Of a stretch of 64,000 nucleotides of DNA, positions 9,287 through 19,531 are shown piece after piece. Source of the DNA: Pelomonas sp. CA6 (GTDB lineage Bacteria; Pseudomonadota; Gammaproteobacteria; Burkholderiales; Burkholderiaceae_C); assembly GCF_022549225.1 (NCBI RefSeq), contig NZ_JAKZFD010000005.1, positions 62,001-126,000 of the forward strand. Reading direction: 5' to 3'. The position numbers and the translations under genes are program-made. Every line of letters starts with the position of its first letter. The first letter of the stretch is position 1. The notes below the pieces were generated by a model. The model did not search any database. It was not told where the DNA came from and saw only the letters and a program-made list of their open reading frames with translations.

Positions 9287-9937
9287 ATGAGAAAGTACAT
9301 CATCACCGGCCTGCTGGTCTGGCTGCCCCTGGCCATCACCATCTGGGTGCTGCTGTGGGTGCTGGGCCTGATCAACGCGGTCTTCACCTCGCTGCTCGCC
9401 GCGGCGCAGGCGCTGTTGCCGGTATCGGCGCATGCGTCGCTGGACTGGCTGCGCTCGGTGCCGGGCCTGGGCGTGATCCTGCTGGTGCTGGGCATGCTGC
9501 TGACCGGCATGTTCGTCGCGAACATCTTCGGCCAGTGGTGGCTGCGCCAGTGGGACCGGCTGCTCTTCAAGATCCCCATCGTCAAGAGCATCTACAGCTC
9601 GGTCAAGCAGGTGTCCGACACCCTGTTCTCGTCCAGCGGCAATGCCTTCCGCGAGGCGGTGCTGGTGCCCTATCCGCATGCCGAGTCCTGGACCATCGCC
9701 TTCGTCACCGGCAAGCCCGGCGGCGAAGTGGCGCAGCAACTGCAGTCGGGCGCCGAGGAGGAATACCTCAGCCTCTACGTGCCGACCACGCCCAACCCCA
9801 CGTCGGGCTTCTTCCTGATGATGCCGCGCGCCAAGATCCGGCCGCTGGCGATGAGCGTGGACGAGGCGCTGAAGTACATCATCTCGATGGGCGTCGTCGC
9901 GCCCGTCGAAGCCCAGCCCGTCGCGAATCGAAATTGA
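9287..9937 (+). CDS. DUF502 family membrane protein
   Basis: A 216-residue protein of a widely conserved but uncharacterised inner-membrane family. Two hydrophobic segments are visible: one near the N-terminus (about 4-35) and a second at about 62-85. The soluble C-terminal domain contains PIVKSIYSSVKQ and the TPNPTSGFF segment characteristic of DUF502. The ATG at 9287 follows the upstream stop by 31 bases and puts the first membrane helix at the start. It is probably co-transcribed with the zinc-ribbon gene and perhaps aspS. No enzymatic function can be assigned. Confidence 0.9.
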   Translation: MRKYIITGLLVWLPLAITIWVLLWVLGLINAVFTSLLAAAQALLPVSAHASLDWLRSVPGLGVILLVLGMLLTGMFVANIFGQWWLRQWDRLLFKIPIVKSIYSSVKQVSDTLFSSSGNAFREAVLVPYPHAESWTIAFVTGKPGGEVAQQLQSGAEEEYLSLYVPTTPNPTSGFFLMMPRAKIRPLAMSVDEALKYIISMGVVAPVEAQPVANRN

Positions 9938-10071
9938 CCGGGTTGAGCGCCTCGGCAAGCGCTCAGCCCTGAGGGCCTGGCCGTTGCCAGTGCCTCCCAG
10001 CGCCAGCCAAGACCCAGGGGCCGCGCCGTGGCGCGCGCTCCCGACCCGACTACCCTGCGGAGAAAGAATCC

Positions 10072-11868
<1,797 letters not shown>

Positions 11869-11893
11869 GCATGACGCCAAGCGCTTGACGCGG

Positions 11894-11923
11894 AGAAGGG
11901 CAGCCTGGGCTGCCCTTCTTTTT
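11894..11923 (+). terminator. Strong intrinsic terminator after aspS
   Basis: A 12-base perfect stem (AGAAGGGCAGCC / GGCTGCCCTTCT) with a two-base loop is followed by a T-run (TTTTTG) on the plus strand, 25 bases after the aspS stop. Confidence 0.92.
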
Positions 11924-11956
11924 GTCTGTATCCAAACGTAGAGGGAGTTGAGAACA

Positions 11957-12766
11957 ATGAAAGCACGACACCATGCGCTGATCCTGGCCTGCGCGCTGCT
12001 GCTGACCGCCTGCGGCAAGCAGGGCGCCCAGCTGGGCGAGGGCAGTTCCGAAGTCACCGGCTCGGCCGGCCCGGCCGGCGCGCACAAGGCCAACCGCGAA
12101 CTGATGAAGTGCGATGCGCCGGTGGCCACGCTGGCCCTGGTCGAGAACCCCAATGGCTACACCGTGCAGGGCGGCTACAACCTGCCGGCGACGCCGCTGC
12201 CGCTGGTGCGGCTGCTGGCGCAGCAGAGCGGCTGTTTCCGTGTGATGGACCGCGCCGCCGGCCTGCGCGCGACCATCAAGGAACAGGAGCTGAAGGACGC
12301 CGGTGTGCTGCGCAAGGAGGGCAGCACCGTCGCCAAGGGCAAGGGCTACGAGGCCCAGTACACGCTGACGCCCAGCCTGACCTTCAGCGAGCAGGACGCG
12401 GGGCGCCAAGTCGGCGGGCTCCTGGCCATGATCCCCGTGCTGAACAAATTCGTCGGCGCGGCCGAGCAGGTCAAGCTCAAGGAGGCCCAGGTGGCCCTGC
12501 TGCTGACCGACAACGAGACCACCGAGCAGGTGGCCGCCGCCACCGGCTCGGTGCGCGTCACCGACCTGGGCATGGGCGGCCTGGTGCTGGGCAAGATGGG
12601 CGGCGCCGCCGGCGCCGGCTGGAGCAACAGCAACGAGGGCAAGGTGATCGCCGCCGCCTTCCTGGACGCCCACAACCAGCTGGTCGTGCAGGCGCGCGAA
12701 CTGGCTGCCAAGGCGCTGCCCGATCCGGTGCCCACGCGCCAGGGCGCGGCGGCCGGCAAGTCCTGA
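11957..12766 (+). CDS. CsgG-like outer-membrane lipoprotein
   Basis: A 269-residue lipoprotein: positively charged n-region, hydrophobic core and lipobox LTAC with the lipidated cysteine near residue 19. The mature part resembles CsgG/HfaB proteins. A segment around LVRLLAQQSGCFRVMDR is followed by a helical KEQELKDAG stretch and a later RVTDLG beta segment with a glycine-rich region, like the CsgG nucleotide-fold-like domain. CsgG forms a secretion pore for curli, but no curli subunit genes are nearby, so the role here is open. ATG 11957 is preferred because the GAGGGAG ribosome-binding site at 11941-11947 is well spaced. It stands alone after the aspS terminator. Confidence 0.75.
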   Translation: MKARHHALILACALLLTACGKQGAQLGEGSSEVTGSAGPAGAHKANRELMKCDAPVATLALVENPNGYTVQGGYNLPATPLPLVRLLAQQSGCFRVMDRAAGLRATIKEQELKDAGVLRKEGSTVAKGKGYEAQYTLTPSLTFSEQDAGRQVGGLLAMIPVLNKFVGAAEQVKLKEAQVALLLTDNETTEQVAAATGSVRVTDLGMGGLVLGKMGGAAGAGWSNSNEGKVIAAAFLDAHNQLVVQARELAAKALPDPVPTRQGAAAGKS

Positions 12767-12839
12767 TTCTTGCGGTGATCCGCGGCGCGTCAGCCAGCGC
12801 GAGGGCCGCAGCCGCTATCCTTGCGGGTTGCTCCAACCG

Positions 12840-13994
12840 ATGCCGCCGATGAACGCCCAAGCCGCCTTCGCCTACGCCACCGCCCGCTGGGAGCGCGGCA
12901 TCATGCGCCATCCCGCGCTGATGCTGCCGCTGCTGCAGCGCCAGGCCCAGCACAGCGGCAAGCCCGAGGCGCGCGCGGCGCTGCTGGGCGCCTTCTTCGT
13001 GCTGGAGCGCTGGGGCCGTGGCGTCGAACTGCAGGGCGAGCTGACCCAGGCGCTGGAACGCGCGCTGGCGCAGCGCGCGCTCGCCGAGGCCGCCGAACTC
13101 AGCGAGGCGCTGGGGCGGCTGCACTACCAGCGCGGCGACTATGTCCAGGCCTGCAAATGCTGGAGCCAGACCCTGGAGCTGGCCGAGGACGACGCGCGCA
13201 GCGCCTGCCTCGCGCGCATCGGCCTGGCCCATTTGTGCTTCGCTCTGGGCGACTGGGCGCGCGGCGGCCGCGTGCTGGACCAGGCCGAGCTGCACTATCC
13301 CAACCTCGCGGGCGACGCCTATCTGCGCGCCAAGATCGCGCTGAACCGTGCCGTCTCGCTGCGCGCCACCCAGGGCCCGCAGCCGGCGCTGGCGGCGCTG
13401 GACGAAGCCCAGGCCGCCGCGCGCACCGCCGGCCACCGCGACTACGAGGCCGAGGCGCGCTGGCACCGGGCCCGCTGCGCGCGCGACAGCGGCGCGCCCG
13501 ACGAGGCGCTGGGCCTGGCGCGCCAGGCCCGCGCGATGGCGCAGCGCAGCCGCTACCGCTGGCTGGAGTCGCAGGCGCTGATGCTGGTCAGCGAACTGGA
13601 GCAGGGCGAGGCCGCGCTGGACGCCGCGCGCCAGGCGCTCGCGCTGGCCGAGTCGCTGCAATCGCGCTCGCTGCAGGCCGCGGCCCATGGCCGCATCGGC
13701 CAGCTGATGCTGGAACGCGGCGAACTGGGGCCCAGCTGGCACCACATGCAGCAGCGCCAGCAGCTGGAGGCCAGCCTGACCCAGCCCGAGTTGCCGATGC
13801 GAGTGGAGGCGCTGGCCCGCTTCGATGCCGACCCGCAGGGCGTTCTGGGCCTGCTGCGCGAGCTACAGCGCCTGTGCGAACAGCTGGAGACCCAGGACCT
13901 CGCGCTGCGCGACTGGGTCGACGGCCACCCCGAGCGCGCCGAGGCCGTGGCCCAGGCCATGGAGCGATTGCTGCCCAGGCTGCGGCGCGGCTGA
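12840..13994 (+). CDS. Alpha-helical repeat (TPR-like) protein of unknown function
   Basis: A 384-residue protein made almost entirely of alanine- and leucine-rich amphipathic helices in a roughly 40-residue rhythm, consistent with tetratricopeptide-like repeats. There is no signal peptide or membrane segment, so it is probably a cytoplasmic scaffold. No catalytic motif is visible. The start is uncertain: ATG 12840, ATG 12849 and TTG 12828 are in the same frame and none has a clear ribosome-binding site. It ends 9 bases from the convergent Lrp-type gene. Its repeat style resembles the N-terminal half of the TPR-GGDEF protein at 29384, but without an output domain. Confidence 0.75.
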   Translation: MPPMNAQAAFAYATARWERGIMRHPALMLPLLQRQAQHSGKPEARAALLGAFFVLERWGRGVELQGELTQALERALAQRALAEAAELSEALGRLHYQRGDYVQACKCWSQTLELAEDDARSACLARIGLAHLCFALGDWARGGRVLDQAELHYPNLAGDAYLRAKIALNRAVSLRATQGPQPALAALDEAQAAARTAGHRDYEAEARWHRARCARDSGAPDEALGLARQARAMAQRSRYRWLESQALMLVSELEQGEAALDAARQALALAESLQSRSLQAAAHGRIGQLMLERGELGPSWHHMQQRQQLEASLTQPELPMRVEALARFDADPQGVLGLLRELQRLCEQLETQDLALRDWVDGHPERAEAVAQAMERLLPRLRRG

Positions 13995-14003
13995 GGCGGT
14001 CGC

Positions 14004-14456
14004 CTAACGCAGCGGCAGCGGCGCTCCGCTTTTCACACTGCGGATCGCGAAGCTGCTGGTGAGCTCCTGCACCATGGGCAGGGCCTGCAGGCGGCGCACG
14101 ATGAGCTCGTAGTCGGGCAGGTCGGCCACCACGACCTCGAGCAGGTAGTCGTGCGCGCCGGACACCACGTGGCAGGCCACGACCTCGCTCATGGCCTCCA
14201 TCGCCGCTTCGAATTCGCGCACCGCGTCCTCGCGGTGGTGCATCAGCCGCACATGGACGAAGACCGTGGTGCCCAGGTTCAGGCGCTTGCGGTCCAGCAC
14301 GGCACGGTAGCCGCTGATCAGGCCGTCTTCCTCCAGGCGCTTGAGCCGGCGCGCGCAAGGGCTTTGCGACAGCGAGACCCGCTCCGACAACTCGGCCACC
14401 GTCAGCCGTCCTTCGCGTTGCAGCAGATCGAGGATCTGCAGGTCGATTCTGTCCAT
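14004..14456 (-). CDS. Lrp/AsnC family transcriptional regulator
   Basis: A 150-residue DNA-binding protein. The N-terminal winged helix-turn-helix begins MDRIDLQILDLLQREGR and includes the recognition-helix region LSQSPCARRLKRLEEDG (about 29-45). A C-terminal RAM/effector domain covers about 65-145. Family members sense amino acids and regulate their transport or metabolism. The gene is divergent from the DMT exporter at 14595, with 138 bases between the starts, so it probably controls that exporter and itself. The ATG at 14456 gives the usual family N-terminus; longer in-frame extensions upstream are not conserved in style. The effector is unknown. Confidence 0.93.
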   Translation of the reverse strand: MDRIDLQILDLLQREGRLTVAELSERVSLSQSPCARRLKRLEEDGLISGYRAVLDRKRLNLGTTVFVHVRLMHHREDAVREFEAAMEAMSEVVACHVVSGAHDYLLEVVVADLPDYELIVRRLQALPMVQELTSSFAIRSVKSGAPLPLR

Positions 14457-14594
14457 GGGTGGAATCCGCTCCAGAGGCTGTAGGAAGCGCAGATTCTCGC
14501 CAAGGTCGGCCGTTGTTGGAAGTGAATCCGCGTGAATCTGCCCAGAGGCCCCGCGCACAATCCCCGCCGAAGCCGTACCGCAGTCCCCATCCCC

Positions 14595-15527
14595 ATGTCT
14601 TTGCCCGCCGCTCAGCTCGCCGTTTCCGCACTGCCTCTCTGTACCGAGGCGCAACGGGCCCGGCGCCGCCAGGAGCTGCAGGGCTGGGCCGCGCTGGCCG
14701 TGACGCTGGCGATCTGGGCCGGCTTCTTCATCTCACTGCGCGCCGGGGCCCGCGTCGCGCTGCCGCCGGCCGAGCTGGCGCTGATCCGCTTCGGGCCCGC
14801 GGGGCTGCTGTTCCTGCCGCTGCTGGCGACGCGCTGGCGCCGCTTTGCCGCGCTGCCGGCGCGGCTGTGGGTCGGCATCATCGCGGGCGCCGGGCTGCCG
14901 TACTTCCTGATCGCCGGCTGGGCCATGCGCCATGCGCCGGTGGCCGACGGCGCCACGCTGATTCCCGGCACGCTGCCGCTGAGCACCGCGCTGCTGGGGC
15001 TGGCGCTGCAGGGGCGCGCCGCGTTCGCGCGCTGGCCGGCGCTGCTGTGCATCGCCGCCGGCGTGGCCAGCCTGATCGCCTTCGGGGCCGGCGCCCATGG
15101 ACAGGCGGTGGGCTATGCGCTGTTCCTGCTGTGCAGCCTGCTGTGGTCCAACTACACGCTGGCGCTGCGCGAGGCCCGGCTGCAGCCGCTGGAGGCCGCG
15201 GCGCTGATCTCCAGCGTTTCGCTGATCGCGCTGCTGCCCTGGTGCCTGCTGAACCCGCCGCGCGCGCTGCTGGCGCTGGACGCCAGCCAGCTGCTGCTGC
15301 ACGGCGCCATCCAGGGTCTGGGCGTGGGGCTGGTCTCCACACTGAGCTACAGCCTGGCCGTGCAGCGTCTGGGCGCGCAGCGCTGCGCCGCCGTCGGCGC
15401 CTTGACCCCGGTGCTGGCCGGCGTGCTGGCCTGGGCGGCCTTTGGCGAACAGCCGGGCCTGGCCACCGTGATGGGCATGGGGCTCATCGTCGGCGGCGTG
15501 TGGTGGAGCCAGCGGGCCCCGCGCTGA
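14595..15527 (+). CDS. DMT superfamily (EamA) transporter, probable amino-acid or metabolite exporter
   Basis: A 310-residue inner-membrane protein with ten hydrophobic segments in two EamA repeats (about 25-155 and 165-305), typical of the drug/metabolite transporter superfamily. The second repeat carries the family pattern ALTPVLAGVLAWAAFGE. An ATG at 14595 gives a short cytoplasmic N-terminus; an ATG 63 bases earlier in the same frame is less likely because it would lie inside the divergent promoter. The adjacent divergent Lrp/AsnC regulator suggests export of an amino acid or related compound; this is inferred from context, and the sequence does not show a substrate. Confidence 0.9.
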   Translation: MSLPAAQLAVSALPLCTEAQRARRRQELQGWAALAVTLAIWAGFFISLRAGARVALPPAELALIRFGPAGLLFLPLLATRWRRFAALPARLWVGIIAGAGLPYFLIAGWAMRHAPVADGATLIPGTLPLSTALLGLALQGRAAFARWPALLCIAAGVASLIAFGAGAHGQAVGYALFLLCSLLWSNYTLALREARLQPLEAAALISSVSLIALLPWCLLNPPRALLALDASQLLLHGAIQGLGVGLVSTLSYSLAVQRLGAQRCAAVGALTPVLAGVLAWAAFGEQPGLATVMGMGLIVGGVWWSQRAPR

Positions 15528-15620
15528 CGCAGTCTCCTGCGCGCGCCGTGTGGGTGCGAGGCCTCTCTGGCCACACCCGCGCCGCGAGGCCGGTCATGTG
15601 CGCTGGGATATGCTTTGCGC

Positions 15621-16112
15621 ATGACCGAGGCTGTGACACGTCCCTACAAAATTCCCGAGTCGGTGCTGGTCGTGGTGCACACGCCGGACCTGCAGGTGCT
15701 GATGCTGGAGAGGGCCGACCGCCCGGGCTTCTGGCAGTGCGTGACCGGCTCCAAGGACGCGCCCGACGAGCCGCTGGCCTGGACGGCGCAGCGCGAGGTC
15801 GCCGAGGAAACCGGCATCGCCGCGCAAGACCTGCCCCCCGGCGCGCTGCAGGACTGGGGACTGGCCAATGTCTACGAGATCTATCCCGTCTGGCGCCATC
15901 GCTATGCGCCCGGCGTGACGCACAACACCGAACATGTGTTCGGTCTCACCGTGCCCGCCGGCACGCCGGTACGGCTGGCGCCACGCGAACACCTGCAGTA
16001 CCGCTGGCTGCCCTGGCGCGAGGCCGCCGACCTGTGCTTTTCGCCGTCCAACGCCGAGGCCGTGCTGCAGTTGCCGGTGCGCCAAGGCGGTGACGGCAAG
16101 GAGAGCCGCTGA
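15621..16112 (+). CDS. nudB: Dihydroneopterin triphosphate diphosphatase (Nudix hydrolase)
   Basis: Removes pyrophosphate from dihydroneopterin triphosphate in folate biosynthesis. The 163 residues contain a Nudix box at about 43-66, with the catalytic core REVAEETGI at 58-66. One extra residue separates the first glycine and the first glutamate relative to the general pattern. ATG 15621 is chosen over a TTG two codons upstream. The stop overlaps the next ATG (TGATG at 16110-16114), and the order nudB, endonuclease-like gene, clsB is common in betaproteobacteria. The specific dihydroneopterin substrate is inferred from family likeness and context. Confidence 0.88.
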   Translation: MTEAVTRPYKIPESVLVVVHTPDLQVLMLERADRPGFWQCVTGSKDAPDEPLAWTAQREVAEETGIAAQDLPPGALQDWGLANVYEIYPVWRHRYAPGVTHNTEHVFGLTVPAGTPVRLAPREHLQYRWLPWREAADLCFSPSNAEAVLQLPVRQGGDGKESR

Positions 16113-16921
16113 TGCGTGCCCACGCCCACCATGTTCGCCACGAGCCGGCCCAATCGGCCGACGCGCCGCGCCTGAGCGTCGCCACCTACAACATCCACAA
16201 GGGTGTGCGCGGCGTCGGGCCGGGCAAGCGGCTGGAGATTCACAACCTCGGGCAGGGGGTGCAGGCCATGGACGCCGACCTGGTCTTCCTGCAGGAGGTG
16301 CGCCATTTCCATCACCGCGAGGCCAAGCAGTTCGCCCACACCTGGTTCGGCTGGCCCGACCAGGGGCAGGCCGAGTTCCTCGCTCCGGACGGCTACGAGG
16401 TGGCCTACCGCACCAACGCGGTGACGCGCCATGGCGAGCACGGCAATGCGCTGCTGTCGCGCTTTCCCATCGGCGATGTGGGCCACCACGACGTGTCCGA
16501 CCATCGCTTCGAGCAGCGCGGCCTGCTGCATGTGCCAGTGCACTGGCAGGGGCGGGTGGTGCATGCCGTCGTCGCCCACCTGGGGCTGATGCACAGCAGC
16601 CGGGTGCGCCAGGTGCAGCGGCTGTCGGACTTCATCGCCGCGCACGTGCCGCCGGACGAGTTGCTGGTGGTGGCGGGCGACTTCAACGACTGGGGCGAGC
16701 GCCTGGACGCGCCGATGCGCGCCTGCGGGCTAGAGCGCGCCGAGGCGCCCGACGGCCGGCGCCGGCTGGCCACCTTTCCGTCGCGGGTGCCGGTGTTCTC
16801 GCTGGACCGCATCTACATCCGTGGCCTGCGCTGCGTCGGGCTCAAGGTGCCCCGTGGCCCGGCCTGGTCGCGCATGTCCGACCATCTGCCGCTGCTGGCG
16901 GAACTCACGCTCGCGTCATGA
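16112..16921 (+). CDS. Endonuclease/exonuclease/phosphatase family protein
   Basis: A 269-residue member of the metal-dependent EEP fold (DNase I-like). Visible motifs are the N-terminal SVATYNIHKG (about 22-31), the catalytic glutamate in FLQEV (about 59-63), the GDFNDW segment (about 189-194) and the C-terminal SDHLPLLAEL (about 256-265), together giving the expected Asn/Glu/Asp/His active-site set. No signal peptide is seen, so it should be cytoplasmic. The start overlaps the nudB stop and the stop overlaps the clsB start (ATGA). Conserved pairing with a cardiolipin synthase suggests a phospholipid-linked role, but DNA repair is also possible; the substrate is not known. Confidence 0.92.
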   Translation: MRAHAHHVRHEPAQSADAPRLSVATYNIHKGVRGVGPGKRLEIHNLGQGVQAMDADLVFLQEVRHFHHREAKQFAHTWFGWPDQGQAEFLAPDGYEVAYRTNAVTRHGEHGNALLSRFPIGDVGHHDVSDHRFEQRGLLHVPVHWQGRVVHAVVAHLGLMHSSRVRQVQRLSDFIAAHVPPDELLVVAGDFNDWGERLDAPMRACGLERAEAPDGRRRLATFPSRVPVFSLDRIYIRGLRCVGLKVPRGPAWSRMSDHLPLLAELTLAS

Positions 16922-18225
16922 AGCGCCGCGGTCCGGCCCAGGCCCAGGCGGCTGCGGAGGCCTCGGAGCCGCTGTTCCCCTGGACCCTCGCCACGCTGCC
17001 GCGCTACAGCGGCGCCAATGAGGTGCGGCTGCTGCGCGGCGGCGATGCGCTGTTCCCGGCGCAGAACGAGGCCATCGCCCACGCCACGCACGAAGTCTGG
17101 CTGGCGACCTACATCTTCCACCACGACGCGGCCGGCGAGGCGCTGGTCGCGGCGCTGCGCGCGGCGGCGGCGCGCGGCGTGCGCGTGCGGGTGGTGGTGG
17201 ACGGCTTCGGCTCCATGGGCAGCATGGACTGGCTGCAGCAAAGCCTGGCGGGGTCCAGCGTGGCGCTGGCGGTGTTCCGCCCGATCGACCGATGGTGGCG
17301 CTGGCTGCAGCCGGGCCAGCTGCGCCGGTTGCATCAGAAGCTCTGCGTGGTGGATGGACAGCAGGCTTTCGTTGGCGGCATCAACGTGATCGACGACCGG
17401 CTGGACGTGCGCCATGGACCCACGGACCGGCCGCGGCTGGACTATGCGGTGGCGCTGCGCGGGCCGGTGGTGCTGGAGGTGGAGCAGGCCGCGCGTGCGG
17501 TCTGGACGCGCGCCTGGCTGGGCCACGACTTCGGCGACGAGATGCTGGCGCTGATGCGCAGCGCCTACCCATTGGCGCGCGCCAAGCGCCTGCTGCGCCG
17601 GCTGCGCATGCCGCGTGGCCGCCACCTGCGCGGCGGCGGCGAGGGCCTGTCGCCCATGGTCACCGCCTTCGTGCTGCGCGACAACCTGCGTCAGCGCCGC
17701 ACGATAGAGCGCGCCTACATCGAGGCGATACGTGCCGCCACCGAGCGCGTGGACCTGATCACGCCGTATTTCTACCCCGGGCAGCGCTTCCGCCGCGCGC
17801 TGCGCGACGCCGCGCGACGCGGCGTGCGCGTGCGCCTGCTGCTGCAGGGCAAGGTGGACTACCGCATCGCCGCGATGGCGGCCCGCGCGCTCTATGCCGA
17901 GCTGCTGGGGCATGGCGTGGAGATCTACGAATACCTGCCGGCCTTTCTGCACGCCAAGGTCTGCGTGGTCGACGAGCGCTGGGCCACGGTGGGCAGCTCC
18001 AACATCGACCCGCTGTCGCTGTTGCTCAATCTGGAGGCCAATGTCGCGGTGCGCGACACCGCCTTCGCCGGCGCGCTGGCGCAGGAGTTCGACCAGGCCG
18101 TCGCCGAATCGCAGCGCATCGAATGGCGCCAGGCGCGCGGGCTCAGCGGCATGTTCAGCCGCGCGCTGGTGGCCTGGGGGGCCTATGTCTATCTGAGGGT
18201 GGCGGGGGCGACGGGGCGGTACTGA
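16918..18225 (+). CDS. clsB: Cardiolipin synthase B-type phospholipase D
   Basis: Condenses phospholipids to cardiolipin at the inner membrane. The 435 residues carry two HKD motifs: His139-Lys141-Asp146 and His345-Lys347-Asp352, both complete and followed by the usual small-residue segments (GGIN and GSSN). There are no N-terminal membrane helices, which favours the ClsB subtype over ClsA. The start ATG overlaps the preceding stop by four bases (ATGA), indicating translational coupling. The C-terminal 35 residues include an amphipathic stretch that may contact the membrane. Acyl-chain or polar-substrate preferences cannot be read from the sequence. Confidence 0.92.
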   Translation: MKRRGPAQAQAAAEASEPLFPWTLATLPRYSGANEVRLLRGGDALFPAQNEAIAHATHEVWLATYIFHHDAAGEALVAALRAAAARGVRVRVVVDGFGSMGSMDWLQQSLAGSSVALAVFRPIDRWWRWLQPGQLRRLHQKLCVVDGQQAFVGGINVIDDRLDVRHGPTDRPRLDYAVALRGPVVLEVEQAARAVWTRAWLGHDFGDEMLALMRSAYPLARAKRLLRRLRMPRGRHLRGGGEGLSPMVTAFVLRDNLRQRRTIERAYIEAIRAATERVDLITPYFYPGQRFRRALRDAARRGVRVRLLLQGKVDYRIAAMAARALYAELLGHGVEIYEYLPAFLHAKVCVVDERWATVGSSNIDPLSLLLNLEANVAVRDTAFAGALAQEFDQAVAESQRIEWRQARGLSGMFSRALVAWGAYVYLRVAGATGRY

Positions 18226-18331
18226 AGAGCGCGGCCCCTCGGCCAAGGCCTCGCCTGGCCGACCATCGGCGGGACGCCGACGGCGCTCGGCCCGCGACCG
18301 GCACCATTGCCGAGCCGGGTGAACGGGGGCC

Positions 18332-19471
18332 TCAGCCGCCCAGCACGGCGCGGACGTCGAAGGGGTAGCGGCGCAGCAGCGGGTTCAGCGCGCGGCTGTA
18401 GCGGCGGAAGTCCACGCCTTGCAGGCCTTGCTGCTGGCGCAGCTGGACGCGCCGCGCGAACGCGGCGTCGAACTCGACGAACATGGGCAGTTGCAGTTCC
18501 AGCCCCAGGTCGGCGAAGTCACGGCCATGGTGGACGTCATGCAGCATCACCAGCGCGAAGGCGCCGGCGAGGAAATGCCCGCCCGACAGCGCGCTGAGCC
18601 GGCCCTGCTGCAGCGCCTGCAGCGCCTCGTCGGAAGTGTTGATGGCGGAGAACAGCACCTGCCGCCCGGGCAGGCGGCCGCTGGCTTCCAGGGCCTCCAT
18701 GGCGCCGAAAGCCATCTGGTCGCTGCCGGCCCAGACCAGGCGCAAGTCCGGCAGCCGTGGCAGCAGGGTGCGCACCAGCTCGCGCGCGCGCTCGCGCTGC
18801 CAGTCGGCGAACAGCACCTGGACCAGCTCGACCTCGGCATGCTCGGCCACCGCGCGGCGCATGCCGGCATTGCGCGCGATGGAGACCGGGGTGGAGCGGT
18901 CGCCGGCGATCGCCAGCAGCGGCAGCCGTCCCTGGGCGTCCTGGCGCCGCTCGCGCAGCGCCTGCCGGATCAGGCTCTTGGCGGTCTGGTAGCCGGCCTC
19001 GTCGGCGAGCGGCTCCAGGCTGCCCAGCAGTCCTGGCAGGCCGTGGCGCGGCGCCCATTGCGCGCGCTCCTGCGGCAGCAAGCCGCTGAAGGCGGCCATG
19101 CAGCGGATGCCCGCGGCCTGCAGCACGCGCACGCTGGACACCAGCGCGCCTTTCTCGTTGACGACGACCGCATAGTCCGGCCGCTCGGCGGCGGGGCGCG
19201 CCGCGACCTGCTGGGCCAGCGCGATCGCGCGCTGCGGGTCGCGCTCGGCGAACAGCTGCTCCAGCCGCAGCCCCAGCGAATGCGCGGCGGCCTGCATGGC
19301 GCGGCCGGCGCCCACCCAGTAGGCCTCGTCCGAGCGTCCCGGGTTGATGAAGACCACGGCAAAGCTCTCGCCATGCGCATGGGCGCGCAGCGAGGGCAGC
19401 GGCAGGCAGGCACTCAGCAGGCGGACGGCCCACCGGCGCCGCGACCGGTCGGGTGGAACTACGGGACGCAA
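18332..19471 (-). CDS. Periplasmic type-I solute-binding protein, downstream of hutU-hutH
   Basis: A 379-residue secreted protein with an N-terminal signal peptide (RRRW... to AHA, about residue 33) and a type-I periplasmic binding fold related to ribose/galactose and LacI-type sensors. Evidence includes the opening beta strand FAVVFINPGRSDEAYW (about 37-52), an AIAGDRST segment near 190 and VWAGSDQMAFGAMEAL near 245. No ABC ATPase or permease adjoins it. It is 60 bases downstream of hutH in the same direction, so it may be read with the hut arm. Only a TTG codon is available at 19471, with a GGAG sequence upstream. The ligand is unknown; a sensory role is possible. Confidence 0.8.
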   Translation of the reverse strand: MRPVVPPDRSRRRWAVRLLSACLPLPSLRAHAHGESFAVVFINPGRSDEAYWVGAGRAMQAAAHSLGLRLEQLFAERDPQRAIALAQQVAARPAAERPDYAVVVNEKGALVSSVRVLQAAGIRCMAAFSGLLPQERAQWAPRHGLPGLLGSLEPLADEAGYQTAKSLIRQALRERRQDAQGRLPLLAIAGDRSTPVSIARNAGMRRAVAEHAEVELVQVLFADWQRERARELVRTLLPRLPDLRLVWAGSDQMAFGAMEALEASGRLPGRQVLFSAINTSDEALQALQQGRLSALSGGHFLAGAFALVMLHDVHHGRDFADLGLELQLPMFVEFDAAFARRVQLRQQQGLQGVDFRRYSRALNPLLRRYPFDVRAVLGG

Positions 19472-19531
19472 CGCAAGAACTCCGCGAATTGCGAAGCCCC
19501 TATTGTCGCGTCAGTCGTCGAACGGATTGAC

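Noticed and set aside
9944-9965. Hairpin TGAGCGC/GCGCTCA between the DUF502 gene and aspS
   Set aside because: Short stem without T-run; not enough to call a terminator or a leader element.
18239-18262. Hairpin TCGGCCA/TGGCCGA between clsB and the binding protein gene
   Set aside because: It is a possible terminator, but there is no T-run and it is one of many GC hairpins in such DNA.
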